The notes under the pieces: generated by a model
What the model was told of the DNA's origin: nothing
The model's database searches: none
The model's input: only the letters and a program-made list of their open reading frames with translations
Assembly (NCBI GenBank): GCA_910586565.1
Contig: CAJUIT010000009.1
Location: forward strand, 54,969-118,968
DNA from: an uncultured Muribaculaceae bacterium
Lineage (GTDB): Bacteria > Bacteroidota > Bacteroidia > Bacteroidales > Muribaculaceae
Direction: 5' to 3'
DNA length: 64,000 nucleotides
Position numbers and translations under genes: made by a program
Shown: positions 1 to 8,490 of the stretch, piece after piece
How the letters are laid out: each line of letters opens with the position of its first letter
How positions within the stretch are numbered: the stretch's first letter is position 1

Positions 1-56
1 ACGAAATCCTCACCGCCGTCTCCCCCCGCGTTCCCCGCCTCTACTTCAGCGAGTAA
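1..56 (+). CDS. 3' end of an unidentified gene
   Basis: The frame beginning at base 3 reads as a plausible C-terminus (EILTAVSPRVPRLYFSE) ending in TAA at 54-56, and a convergent-terminator hairpin follows. Only 17 codons are visible, so the product cannot be named. The other two forward frames are also open over this short span, so the call rests mainly on the position of the stop just before the hairpin. Confidence 0.45.
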   Translation, partial: EILTAVSPRVPRLYFSE

Positions 57-98
57 CCCCCACCCTCCCGCCTCCCCCCAACAAACCACACCATAAAC

Positions 99-140
99 AA
101 GCCGCGCCGCCCCCACTCCGGGAGCCGCGCGGCTTCACTT
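99..140. terminator. Hairpin between convergent genes
   Basis: Arms AAGCCGCGC (99-107) and GCGCGGCTT (127-135) form a 9-bp GC-rich stem between the plus-strand gene ending at 56 and the minus-strand gene ending at 165. The following T-tract is short, so it may act as a weak bidirectional terminator. Confidence 0.6.
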
Positions 141-164
141 TGTGTGCAGTATAAGATAAGGTGT

Positions 165-1361
165 TTATTCCACAACTACTTTATAGCTCACACCATTAAC
201 GGTGACAACATATATTGCCGGAGTCAGGCTTACGGTTGCCGGCAATGCAGTTTGCAGTGCCGCAACGATGATACCGTCAACACCGATAACACGCACCGAT
301 GCAGCTCCGCTACCACCAATTTCCACACCACCTGCTATTGAGCTCACCGTCACATCGGCCGCAACAGGCCCATAGATGCCCGCTCCGTTGTCGGTTACGG
401 AGACTTTGCACGAGTTCTCAACATTGGCATATCTCGCCGCCTTGACCGATACTGTGGCCTCACCAACCCCTATGGCAGTGAGCATGCCCGAAGCATCAAC
501 CGTAACAATATCGGGATTACTGCTGCTCCACAACAGATTCTTAAACAATGTGTTATCGGGAGCTACCTCGGCTTGCAATAAATGAGTGGTGCCCTGCTCC
601 ATTTCAAGTTCTGAATCTGAAAGTGTGATTGAGCTCGCAGGCGTGTTCTTGCGGGTCCATGACACCGTGTTACCCCACCCACGGGCCGTTTTGCCTCGAA
701 CACTTAGGGTGTACTCATCGCAATCGTCGGCCGGGAAGGGAATTGCCAGATTCTCAAGCTCAATCGTCGGCGCAGGCGTTATATCAACCGCCGTTCCCTC
801 ACCTTCGCCCGGGTCGGTGCCCCAGAAATATTCCACGCCAACAATATCGGTCAGCTCTCCTGAATGGATATGAACAAGGTTAGTGTGAGTTGCCGACCAA
901 CCAGAAGCCGTGCGCACACGCACCCCGAGCAAATGAGCACCGTTGGATAAGGCGTTTGCAGGCACAGGAATGTCGAGCCATCCTTTGCCATTATCTGCGC
1001 CAGCAATTGCGGTGGCATTGTTCAATCCCGGGTCTGTATCCCAGAAATATTCAGCGGCTGTGATTTCGGGCGTGGCATCCTGAAGTTTCCACACCACCAC
1101 CGTGTGGGTAACACTCCAGTGCCCACCGTTGCACACGCGCACACCAACGAGGTTAAAACCATCAACAAGCCGCGAGGCATCGAGCCGGAAGCTGACATTT
1201 CCGTTGACCATTTCGCATTCACCCGCCTCAACCGCACGAGAGAGGCCCGGATCCTCATTGACAAAATATTCACACGAGAGCGATTCAGCCCCCGACACCA
1301 ACGATGCAAAAAGCAACGGCAGCGCCCAAACGCGGCACAACTTTCGTTTCGTATCAATCAT
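165..1361 (-). CDS. Secreted protein with three 73-residue EYF-DPG repeats and an Ig-like domain
   Basis: A 398-aa exported protein with an N-terminal hydrophobic signal segment (about residues 10-24, ending near SGA). The motif EYFxxxDPG occurs at residues 31, 104 and 177, exactly 73 residues apart. Each repeat also carries a later LxGVRVR/C...GWS/HWS...TH pattern. Residues about 243-322 look like a bacterial Ig-like (Big_2) domain (SITLSDSELEMEQG...WSSSNPDIVTVD...GVGEATVSV). The last ~60 residues resemble a C-terminal sorting-type beta module. The start ATG at 1361 overlaps the end of the upstream beta-helix gene by 8 bp, so the two are probably cotranscribed and translationally coupled. 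The function is unknown; an extracellular adhesive or binding role is only inferred. Confidence 0.85.
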   Translation of the reverse strand: MIDTKRKLCRVWALPLLFASLVSGAESLSCEYFVNEDPGLSRAVEAGECEMVNGNVSFRLDASRLVDGFNLVGVRVCNGGHWSVTHTVVVWKLQDATPEITAAEYFWDTDPGLNNATAIAGADNGKGWLDIPVPANALSNGAHLLGVRVRTASGWSATHTNLVHIHSGELTDIVGVEYFWGTDPGEGEGTAVDITPAPTIELENLAIPFPADDCDEYTLSVRGKTARGWGNTVSWTRKNTPASSITLSDSELEMEQGTTHLLQAEVAPDNTLFKNLLWSSSNPDIVTVDASGMLTAIGVGEATVSVKAARYANVENSCKVSVTDNGAGIYGPVAADVTVSSIAGGVEIGGSGAASVRVIGVDGIIVAALQTALPATVSLTPAIYVVTVNGVSYKVVVE

Positions 1362-2439
1362 TCTGCACCTCGATTTTGAGTTTCACAACAACCTCACCAT
1401 TTTCGTCGGGAGAAGATGGAATAATGGCCGATGATATGTGAGGCATGCTTTTGGGACGCCCGGATATCACATAGGGATGGGCACCACCGAAAATGCCGCA
1501 GTCGCCACCATCGGTTGCCGCTCCTTTCGCCGGGCTGTCGTCGCGCAGATAATAGCCGTCGAAGCCGAAATCATCAACAAACACTGTTTCCATGCGGGCA
1601 GAAACCCACTGGTTATTCAGATAGTTGGCATTCGCACTTTCCTCCGAGCCGGAAAACACATTGTTGGTAATGACGTTGTTGTTTGCCGTATTGAAATCCA
1701 TCAGATATTTGCCCATATGCACCTCACCATTGCGTTCAATAAGTATATTATTTCGGATAACAGAATTTGTCAATGAGCTCACATTAAGTACGTTGCTGTA
1801 GCTACTACCGGTATTCCATGTGTTAACGGATGGGAAGATGTTATTTTCCACCGTATTGTTCACCCCATAAAGCGTCACCCTCCCTATGAAGATATTATTG
1901 GCAACTGTTGATTCCCTCATCCCGACACCTGATCTGAGATTGGCGATATAGTTCTGACGGATAACCAGATGATTGTGTTGTTCCGAAGAGCTACCCGTGA
2001 TTGTTGATATCTTACAGCGCTGAATGGTGCAATCCTCAAGGGGGGCGCTTGTTTCAGCATCCGACCTAAGTTCTACCGTGGGAATTTCTAATCCTTGCAA
2101 TGTGGTGTTTGACGCTTTAATCCTGACATAATTAATTATTGCCGAGCGTGTTTCAGCCCAGTCGGTATTTTCAGCCAACGCATAGCCCGGGCCGGTTATG
2201 GTAAGCCCCTGCTTTGTAATATCATACGTTCCTTCATATTGCCCCGGCTCAATTAATAATTCGTCGCCCGATTTCACCTCTTCACTTGCCAATGCGTCGG
2301 CAAGCGACGAAAAGGCAGCTTTTGCTTCGGGATTAGAATTCACACGCCATGTTTTAGCCTGTGCAGGCATTGCGGCAAAAAATCCGGCCACACCAAATGC
2401 AGCCAACGCTGACGCAACATTTTTCACTATTCTATTCAT
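1354..2439 (-). CDS. Secreted right-handed beta-helix protein
   Basis: A 361-aa protein with a signal peptide (hydrophobic residues ~10-28, ending AQA). Its middle is a series of Asn-rich short repeats typical of parallel beta-helix (pectate-lyase-like) folds, such as NNTVENNIF, NSVIRNNIL, NNNVITNNVF. An N-terminal stretch (SSLADALASEEVKSGDELLIEPGQYEG) matches the usual start of such helices. No catalytic residues can be assigned by eye, so it may bind or cleave a glycan. It lies in a minus-strand run of surface proteins and overlaps the next gene by 8 bp. Confidence 0.85.
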   Translation of the reverse strand: MNRIVKNVASALAAFGVAGFFAAMPAQAKTWRVNSNPEAKAAFSSLADALASEEVKSGDELLIEPGQYEGTYDITKQGLTITGPGYALAENTDWAETRSAIINYVRIKASNTTLQGLEIPTVELRSDAETSAPLEDCTIQRCKISTITGSSSEQHNHLVIRQNYIANLRSGVGMRESTVANNIFIGRVTLYGVNNTVENNIFPSVNTWNTGSSYSNVLNVSSLTNSVIRNNILIERNGEVHMGKYLMDFNTANNNVITNNVFSGSEESANANYLNNQWVSARMETVFVDDFGFDGYYLRDDSPAKGAATDGGDCGIFGGAHPYVISGRPKSMPHISSAIIPSSPDENGEVVVKLKIEVQND

Positions 2440-2477
2440 GTTTTAATTTTTAAATTATTCGATTTATTTTTGGTTGA

Positions 2478-2719
2478 TTATTCGCGATAGAGCACTTTTT
2501 CCACTTTTGCTCCGCGGCGCACGATATAGATTTGCCCGGCAACGGGATACTGCACTTCAATGCCTTGCAAGTTGTAGTAGACCGCAGGAGCATCGCACTC
2601 CGCCTCATCAGTCGTTGCAACATCATGCAGACCGGCAACACTACTGAATGTGAAAGCATGGGTTGACAGGTTGAAGCGGGGATAGACAACCTCGGCATCT
2701 TCCCCGATGCCTGACGTGG
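2478..2719 (-). pseudogene. Orphan C-terminal sorting-tail fragment
   Basis: Reading the minus strand to the TAA at 2478-2480 gives an open stretch ending VYYNLQGIEVQYPVAG then QIYIVRRGAKVEKVLYRE. This is the pattern of the C-terminal module that closes many secreted Bacteroidales proteins (YYxLQGxxV...GxYIVRxGxKVxKVLxx). There is no ATG in this frame near its beginning, and it starts out of frame just after the stop of the 549-aa lipoprotein gene. The best reading is a remnant of a lost gene, or of a 3' domain cut off by recombination or frameshift. Confidence 0.5.
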
Positions 2720-4369
2720 TCAGTTCCAGTAGGTGATGGTGCGGGTAACGGTTTCGGTGTTGGTGCGGGTGCCACCGGGAGTATCGTCCATCTCATTGGG
2801 CTCGGAGGTAACGGTGGTTGTCACCTTTGCCTTGGTCCAGTTTCCGGCCTTGTCGGTTTCAAGGTAGGTGTATTTTTCAACGGAATTCCACATTCCGCCT
2901 TCTGAGGTAATGGTGGAAGGGAGACGGCTGTCGCCATCGTAGGTGTAGTTGTCAGTGACATATTCCATATCCCGAATATATTGCGCCTTGACGATACGGC
3001 CCATTGAATCGAAGGTGTAGGTGGCACGTTCATAATTGTTTGGACCGGCCTCCTTGCGAACGTTGTCGGTTATGGTGACGGTTACATCCCCTTCATAATC
3101 CTTGTAGGTTGTGGGGGAGGTGTAGGTGCGTTTGTCAAACACATTGCCGTGGGCTGTGCGGCGCGTCAGTTCACCGTCGCTGTTATATTCGTCGACATAT
3201 ACCCCTTTCTTTACCGATTTCACGGCACCCTGAAGAGCCACTGTGGCGCGACTGCTGAAATCCTTGGCAGGGGCAGCTGCAGGAACTTCCGCTGCGGCAG
3301 ACTCATCCTGCGCTGCGGCGGTTGTGGCCGATTCGGATTCCGATTCCTTTTCGGGAGCGTCCCCCTCCGGTTCAAGTGTTATGTTAAACATTGCTGTAGT
3401 CATTGCCACAGCATTGATAAATTGAGGATTCTGTTCCTCGGCCATTTTCTTGCACACCCATCCGAAGTTGAACGGAGCAATCATCTCGTTTGAAAAATCA
3501 ATAACATCGGAATCGGCTCCTGATTTGGGGTCGGTGTTGGAAAGTTCCTTAGCCTTGTTATATTTTTCAAGTAGTTTGTCATTGCGTTTACCATCGAAAT
3601 CATAGGCGGCGATAGCGGGCTGTGCATAATCCTCCGGTTCTATAATGATGCATTTCTTTATGCGGTTGGCAACCATACCCGGCTCCAGTTTCACCGGGGC
3701 ACCAAGCTCCCCTTTTGAATTGAGAACATAGCAACAGCCGGTGCCATTCACCACCACAATGCCGTTGCTGAAGTTGCGCCCGAAAGTAGCGGCAGGCAGG
3801 TGAGACACTGTGAGCGACGGCGCAAGCAAAATCACGGCATTGCCCTTGGTGTCGAAATAGCCCTCACGGTTATCTCTCAGGCGGAACCACAGCAGCCCGT
3901 CGCTGAACACCGATGCAACCTCGGCCACCTGCACGCCATCGACAGGCCCTGCGGTGAACACCTTTTCACCTTTCGTGTCGAGAACCACAACGGGACCCTC
4001 CTCTTCCACAGCAGGAACCAGCCCGTTGTTGACATAGCCGATGCGACTGAATCCGCGTGCAATCAACTCCGACTTGCTGTCGGGAGCATATTTATATAGT
4101 TCCACATCTTCTTTCCCCTCCCACAACCAACCATCGGTCTGCAGGGAAACGTAATATCCATTCACGCAGGGATAAACAACCGTACGCCTGTCATAACGCG
4201 CCTTCATGTCAATCGCCTCCTCGATGCGATCAGGAAAGTAGCACATAAAATTATCGCCATCCTTCCCGGAGATGAAATCGAGCTTTGCATCGGAACCGCC
4301 CGAGCCCGAGCATCCGGTGAGCGTTGCGGCAGCCACAAGCGCCGCCACCATTATTTTTAAAGTTTTCAT
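2720..4369 (-). CDS. WG-repeat-like lipoprotein with C-terminal YD-like region
   Basis: A 549-aa predicted lipoprotein: signal peptide with lipobox LTGCSGSGG (Cys about residue 20). Residues ~30-320 contain short tracts of the 'NGLLWFRLRDNREGYFDTKGN' kind seen in WG-repeat and KWG-like proteins. Residues ~330-380 are an Ala/Glu/Ser-rich linker. Residues ~380-549 hold YxxDGDSR/TFDSMGRIVKA motifs resembling RHS/YD-type beta strands. Its first ~22 codons and start region are identical in DNA to those of the downstream-numbered neighbour at 4403-5365, showing local duplication. The function is unknown; an outer-membrane or periplasmic anchor is likely. Confidence 0.8.
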   Translation of the reverse strand: MKTLKIMVAALVAAATLTGCSGSGGSDAKLDFISGKDGDNFMCYFPDRIEEAIDMKARYDRRTVVYPCVNGYYVSLQTDGWLWEGKEDVELYKYAPDSKSELIARGFSRIGYVNNGLVPAVEEEGPVVVLDTKGEKVFTAGPVDGVQVAEVASVFSDGLLWFRLRDNREGYFDTKGNAVILLAPSLTVSHLPAATFGRNFSNGIVVVNGTGCCYVLNSKGELGAPVKLEPGMVANRIKKCIIIEPEDYAQPAIAAYDFDGKRNDKLLEKYNKAKELSNTDPKSGADSDVIDFSNEMIAPFNFGWVCKKMAEEQNPQFINAVAMTTAMFNITLEPEGDAPEKESESESATTAAAQDESAAAEVPAAAPAKDFSSRATVALQGAVKSVKKGVYVDEYNSDGELTRRTAHGNVFDKRTYTSPTTYKDYEGDVTVTITDNVRKEAGPNNYERATYTFDSMGRIVKAQYIRDMEYVTDNYTYDGDSRLPSTITSEGGMWNSVEKYTYLETDKAGNWTKAKVTTTVTSEPNEMDDTPGGTRTNTETVTRTITYWN

Positions 4370-4373
4370 GATT
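4299..4373 (-). repeat. 75-bp direct repeat, copy 1 (signal-peptide region)
   Basis: Bases 4299-4373 are identical, base for base, to 5295-5369. The block covers the start codon, the whole lipoprotein signal peptide and lipobox, and 4 bp upstream of each ATG. The flanking sequences differ. Confidence 0.95.
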
Positions 4374-4402
4374 CGGTTCCTATATTATTAATGTTCAACC
4401 GC

Positions 4403-5365
4403 TTAGCGTAGCGAGGATAACTGGCTTTTAATCAGTCTGTACCCCAAGAATTTACTTTTGGCCGATTGCATTAGGCAAAGCAATTCCCAGCGCTGCTGTT
4501 TATCATCGGTCTGATTCACCATAGGTTTGATGTTGAACGGTTCATAATCCACAAAGAAATTCCGGTAATATTCCTCATCCACATTGTCAGCATCGATGCT
4601 AAATACCACAGGTCGCTCAATGGTTTTCTCTTTTTTCCCGGTTGCCGAATAGTAGGTGTCGGTCATCATGTGCCGGTCATCTGAATCTGAGAAAATGACA
4701 ATATATTCACCCTGCCGGGAAAATCTGTCTTCCGGGATTTCCCACAGTTCCTTTCCCTTGGTGTTGACCGTGACATAGCGGTTATTGATATAGGCTACTA
4801 TAAATCCATGCTTGAAATTGTAGTCGCACTTCGACATTTTCACGTTTGCAGCCGACTTAGGGTCATCGAACATAAACGCAACCTTACCGTCAACATCGAA
4901 AAAGCCCGTGCGCCCGTCGGAGAGCAAGAATCTGAGCAGGCCGTTGCTGTAAACATCCCCAACACTCGTAACGGCAGCCCCGTCCACCTCGTCAGCCGTG
5001 AAAACAGGATTTAACTGAGAATCGCGGATTACGGGAGCCTCACCGCGCATCACCACAGGTATGCGGTCGTAGTTGAGATACCCGCAATCCCAAATACCTT
5101 CCAAAAGCGGTTCAATCTCACCGTTGTTGTAGCTGTAAATATCATTATTATAGCGGAATATCCCGTTCACACCGGGATACAGGTATGTTGTGTTCAGATA
5201 GGGAAATTTGTCCTTAAGAGCCTGCCGGGCCTCAACCGGATAAACAACGTTTCCAACCACAAAATCAACTTGAGCCAATTGCCCGGAATCACCTCCCGAG
5301 CCCGAGCATCCGGTGAGCGTTGCGGCAGCCACAAGCGCCGCCACCATTATTTTTAAAGTTTTCAT
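4403..5365 (-). CDS. WG-repeat-like lipoprotein, paralogue of its neighbour
   Basis: A 320-aa predicted lipoprotein with the same N-terminus as the 549-aa protein (MKTLKIMVAALVAAATLTGC then SGSGG). The body contains the related 'NGLLRFLLSDGRTGFFDVDGK' and 'VNTKGKELWEIPEDRF' tracts, but it lacks the long C-terminal YD-like extension. The two genes are adjacent, on the same strand and 33 bp apart, so tandem duplication followed by divergence or domain gain is the likely origin. The function is unknown. Confidence 0.8.
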   Translation of the reverse strand: MKTLKIMVAALVAAATLTGCSGSGGDSGQLAQVDFVVGNVVYPVEARQALKDKFPYLNTTYLYPGVNGIFRYNNDIYSYNNGEIEPLLEGIWDCGYLNYDRIPVVMRGEAPVIRDSQLNPVFTADEVDGAAVTSVGDVYSNGLLRFLLSDGRTGFFDVDGKVAFMFDDPKSAANVKMSKCDYNFKHGFIVAYINNRYVTVNTKGKELWEIPEDRFSRQGEYIVIFSDSDDRHMMTDTYYSATGKKEKTIERPVVFSIDADNVDEEYYRNFFVDYEPFNIKPMVNQTDDKQQRWELLCLMQSAKSKFLGYRLIKSQLSSLR

Positions 5366-5369
5366 GATT
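5295..5369 (-). repeat. 75-bp direct repeat, copy 2 (signal-peptide region)
   Basis: Perfect copy of 4299-4373, encoding the signal peptide of the 320-aa lipoprotein. Confidence 0.95.
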
Positions 5370-5408
5370 TATTGTTTTTGAGATAGAAGTAAAGATAACT
5401 TCAGCGAC

Positions 5409-6302
5409 TTACCACCCTGAATTCTGCACTGCGGAGACAACAGAAACTGATGATTGGGCCGAGCCATTACTGCGTGCGGCGGGTGAGGAGTTATCAAGAT
5501 TTATGTAATATGTATAGGAGGAGCCCATGTAGTATTCCTCATTCTTTTCAAGTGTGAAGCGGTAGATTGTGCCATCGGTGAGCACAACGTTCACAATCTC
5601 CACACCCTGATAGAAAATGAGGTCTGGAGCGGTGTAGAGGGTGTAGACCCCGTTCTTCTTGACCATGCGGTTCATCCGCGCATCAGCGGGGTCGGTGGGA
5701 ACTTTCTCACCGTTGTAGAAATCAACTGAAAAGTTCAACACCGAGTACAATGTGACGTATGAAACCCGCGAGGCTGCCGACCCCGTCAAATCCACATTCA
5801 TGCGCGTGGTCAGGTGCTTGAACCGCAGTTCAGGCACCGCTTCGGCCGTGAGGTCGTGGATTGTGTAGCAGATATCTTCCGACGTTGATTGTCGGAAAGT
5901 GAAAATATCGCCCGATTTGGTGAAGCAACTGTAGGGATAGATGGCGAGATATGCCAACTGCTCGCTCACATCCTTTTCAATCGGTGTGCTGACGCTGCGG
6001 AACATGCTCCCGTCAAAGCGATACAAGTAACGGGTGTCGGGGAGGTGTGCTGAGCCGGCGCCGAATGGATATACGTAAATCCGGTCGCCGGTTTCAAACG
6101 AGGTTTCTGTTGCTCTCGACTGAGCAGGCGCACCCGGTATGAACTCTATGGCAACCTTGCCGTTGGCCGCGGCAGGCGGTTGCGCATCCATCGGCTCATC
6201 GATTGATGAATTGCAACCCGTGAGAGCCACACCGGCCATCAACGTCGCTCCGGCAACAAGTGTTCCGGCCCATGATTTTTTTAATTTGTTGAAATTGCTC
6301 AT
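5409..6302 (-). CDS. Fimbrillin-family lipoprotein
   Basis: A 297-aa protein with an N-terminal signal peptide and lipobox VALTGC (Cys ~30), then a low-complexity linker and the motif 'SRATETSFETGDRIYVY'. This RAT-x-T-x-F-x-xGD-x-I motif marks the N-terminal domain of Bacteroidales fimbrillin/Mfa-like anchored proteins. Later segments (AYLAIYPYSCF, FKHLTTRMNVDLTG, the Tyr-rich strand YYMGSSYTYYINL) also fit. It lies 13 bp from a paralogous gene (6316-7203). Likely role: fimbrial shaft, tip or anchor subunit on the outer membrane. Which subunit cannot be told. Confidence 0.85.
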   Translation of the reverse strand: MSNFNKLKKSWAGTLVAGATLMAGVALTGCNSSIDEPMDAQPPAAANGKVAIEFIPGAPAQSRATETSFETGDRIYVYPFGAGSAHLPDTRYLYRFDGSMFRSVSTPIEKDVSEQLAYLAIYPYSCFTKSGDIFTFRQSTSEDICYTIHDLTAEAVPELRFKHLTTRMNVDLTGSAASRVSYVTLYSVLNFSVDFYNGEKVPTDPADARMNRMVKKNGVYTLYTAPDLIFYQGVEIVNVVLTDGTIYRFTLEKNEEYYMGSSYTYYINLDNSSPAARSNGSAQSSVSVVSAVQNSGW

Positions 6303-6315
6303 AATCGCTCAATTA

Positions 6316-7203
6316 TCAGTTCCAGGGTTCGATGTAGCCGTTGAACACAACCTCAACCTTGCCGTTTTCGATTGTGAGAGTGTAGCCGTAGGCACGACCC
6401 GATGCAAAGCTGGCCGCCTCGCTTATGTTCCATGTGAACAGCTCGCCACCGATGGTGATGTTGGCCAGGAGTGTGCCTTTGCTGATTGACTGCGGAGGGA
6501 GCACCGCCTGATATTCGTTGTTGCCGAGGGGCAGCATGGCAATTGTGCCCTTGGTGCCGGAGGAAGATACCGTGCCGGTGTTGAGGTTCACCGAAGCTTT
6601 GGTGTAGACATTCTGCAACTCGATTGTGGCAGCTGAAGCACCCACCGACGCATCGAGGGTGATGCTCAACAAGGATAACCGGTGGCGGAACGGCAAATCG
6701 ACAGTGCTCGTCGACACCGATGCCGAAGTGGCGGTGCAGAGGTCGGAAAGCGTGTAATTAGCCTTTGTGCGCTGGTTGGTGTTGACGCTGAAAGTGAAGA
6801 TGTTGGAGGCAGTCGACGTGTAGGGGTAGACGGCGAAATATGTCAATTGGTCGTCAACAGGTTTCTCAATCGGGTTGGTTGAGGTGAAGCGGCTGCCATT
6901 ATAGGTGTACTTCACATTGGAGGCATAGTTGCCCGACGAGGCGAGATAGCCCTGGTTTCCGTTGGTCGATTCAACGGCGAAAACGCTGATGGCATCGCCA
7001 TTCTCAAATGTTGTCTCGGTTGCACGGGCCGGCGATTGCAAGGTGGCAACAAACTGAATGCCTTTCTGAGTGGTTTCCGTTCCCGAACCGGGCTTTTGAG
7101 CGGGCTCGGGGTCATCGTTTGAATCGGAACCGCCGCACGACCACAGCATGGCAAGCGGCAACACTAAAATTACTGAGCGGAGGGGAAAGGGGAGAATTTT
7201 CAT
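6316..7203 (-). CDS. Fimbrillin-family lipoprotein
   Basis: A 295-aa predicted lipoprotein (AMLWSCGGSD lipobox) with the fimbrillin signature 'ARATETTFENGDAISVFAV' after a Pro/Gly/Thr linker, followed by 'TYFAVYPYTS' and 'LPFRHRLSLLSITLD'. The C-terminal part has the strand pattern 'FASGRAYGYTLTIENGKVEV'. It is about as long as its neighbour at 5409-6302 and shares its motif order, so the two are probably successive subunits of one fimbria-like structure or a duplicated pair. Confidence 0.85.
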   Translation of the reverse strand: MKILPFPLRSVILVLPLAMLWSCGGSDSNDDPEPAQKPGSGTETTQKGIQFVATLQSPARATETTFENGDAISVFAVESTNGNQGYLASSGNYASNVKYTYNGSRFTSTNPIEKPVDDQLTYFAVYPYTSTASNIFTFSVNTNQRTKANYTLSDLCTATSASVSTSTVDLPFRHRLSLLSITLDASVGASAATIELQNVYTKASVNLNTGTVSSSGTKGTIAMLPLGNNEYQAVLPPQSISKGTLLANITIGGELFTWNISEAASFASGRAYGYTLTIENGKVEVVFNGYIEPWN

Positions 7204-7241
7204 AGCATGAATCTATCTAATATTTTTTGTATGTAAGTCTG

Positions 7242-8216
7242 TCAGTCAACGGTGAAGTTGGTGAACTTTGTAGCGAGAAGCGGGGTTCCGTAGCTTCCGA
7301 AATCGGCCGTGATGCGGCTGAACGACTTCACTTTTGAAGGCACATCGAAAACGGCCGTCTGCACGTGCACGGTCTGCTCGCTGTCGAGCTTAAGTGAATT
7401 GGTGCCACCTGCAACCCCGCTTGCCACGCGATATTTGTTGCCATCCTCGTCGTAAGCTTCGGAATTGCTCTGAAACGTGAAGCTGAGGTCGTCGTCGCCG
7501 GTGTTGGTGAGTGTGTAGTCAAGCATTAGAATCTTCTTCGCCGCGTCATACTCGGCTCCGTTATATTTCACCTTTATGGCTGGATGTGTGCAGTACACAC
7601 CCTCACGGTTCGATTCCTGAAATCCTCTGATTGGCATTTCGGGGAAAACATAGAGCCATTCGCCAAACGGATTTTCCTTTGTGCTTCGGCTTGAATCAGA
7701 TCTTCCATAACCGCCGAGACGAATCTGTTTGATTGAGCTCACCCCCTTAGGCAGTTTCGGCACATAGAGATAGGCTTTTTTCTTTGTTTCGGAAGGCAAG
7801 GCCTTTTCTTCTCTGTTATATTCCTGTGTTATATAGCTTTCCTTACCGTTATCAAAAACAGCAAGTGCACGTTCACTTTTGCCATTACCGCCATAAACAT
7901 CCCTGAGGTGAAATATAAATGCGGGATATCGCTCTTCACCGATGTTAGTAACAGTGTAGGAAATAAGGAGCCCTTCGCCATAGCGCATCGCCTCAATAAG
8001 CTTTATCTCCACATTGGGGGCAGGCTGCTTGTAGGTAGCGGTGGATGATGTTGACGATTTGGCTGTGGAGGATGACTGCTGAGTGTTGCCGGTGACGCTG
8101 TTGAGAGCCTTGTCGGCTTTGTCGAGTGCCTTTCCGATTTTATCGAAAATATCGGGCGAAGCGAATGTTGTGGCTACACATCCCGAAACGAGCAGGGTGA
8201 CAAGAAGTTTTTTCAT
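7242..8216 (-). CDS. Exported protein of unknown function
   Basis: An approximately 324-aa protein starting MKKLLVTLLVSGCVATTFAS, a signal peptide. An in-frame ATG four codons upstream (8228) is possible, but the internal Met gives a standard signal peptide. After an amphipathic stretch (IFDKIGKALDKADKALNSV) and a Ser/Thr linker come two similar halves with 'VTNIGEERYPAF' and 'LTNTGDDDLSFTF' motifs, the pattern of DUF4352/telokin-like immunoglobulin folds. It is the first gene of the minus-strand surface-protein run. The precise function is not recognised. Confidence 0.75.
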   Translation of the reverse strand: MKKLLVTLLVSGCVATTFASPDIFDKIGKALDKADKALNSVTGNTQQSSSTAKSSTSSTATYKQPAPNVEIKLIEAMRYGEGLLISYTVTNIGEERYPAFIFHLRDVYGGNGKSERALAVFDNGKESYITQEYNREEKALPSETKKKAYLYVPKLPKGVSSIKQIRLGGYGRSDSSRSTKENPFGEWLYVFPEMPIRGFQESNREGVYCTHPAIKVKYNGAEYDAAKKILMLDYTLTNTGDDDLSFTFQSNSEAYDEDGNKYRVASGVAGGTNSLKLDSEQTVHVQTAVFDVPSKVKSFSRITADFGSYGTPLLATKFTNFTVD

Positions 8217-8306
8217 ATTCAAGTGCATGATTGGTTATAATTTTTTAAGGTATAGATAACTGTTCCGGCTATCGTTGTTTACTCGCATTAAAAGCATAAT
8301 TTTCAA

Positions 8307-8314
8307 CAAATTTA
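8307..8314 (-). promoter_or_regulatory. Candidate -7 box upstream of the surface-protein run
   Basis: Minus-strand TAAATTTG matches the Bacteroidetes TAnnTTTG box about 90 bp upstream of the exported-protein start. No convincing -33 TTTG at the usual spacing was found. Confidence 0.35.
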
Positions 8315-8478
8315 TACAGAAGTTCACAAATTACCCCCCCAATTAGTTAAAGTTGCTTAAAACGCTTTTACACGCTCCGTGGCGGCGGTTTTCACGTGAT
8401 AAACCGCTCCTGCTTCAAAGTGAAGCCACTCACGGAAACGCACCCGCATGGCGATTGCCGCGTGTGCATTTTTTTCGC

Positions 8479-8486
8479 TAACTTTG
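8479..8486 (+). promoter_or_regulatory. -7 box TAACTTTG directly before the DUF4105 start
   Basis: TAACTTTG fits TAnnTTTG and ends 4 bp before the ATG at 8491, so transcription would begin at or within a few bases of the start codon. This suggests a leaderless mRNA. Confidence 0.6.
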
Positions 8487-8490
8487 CCGC

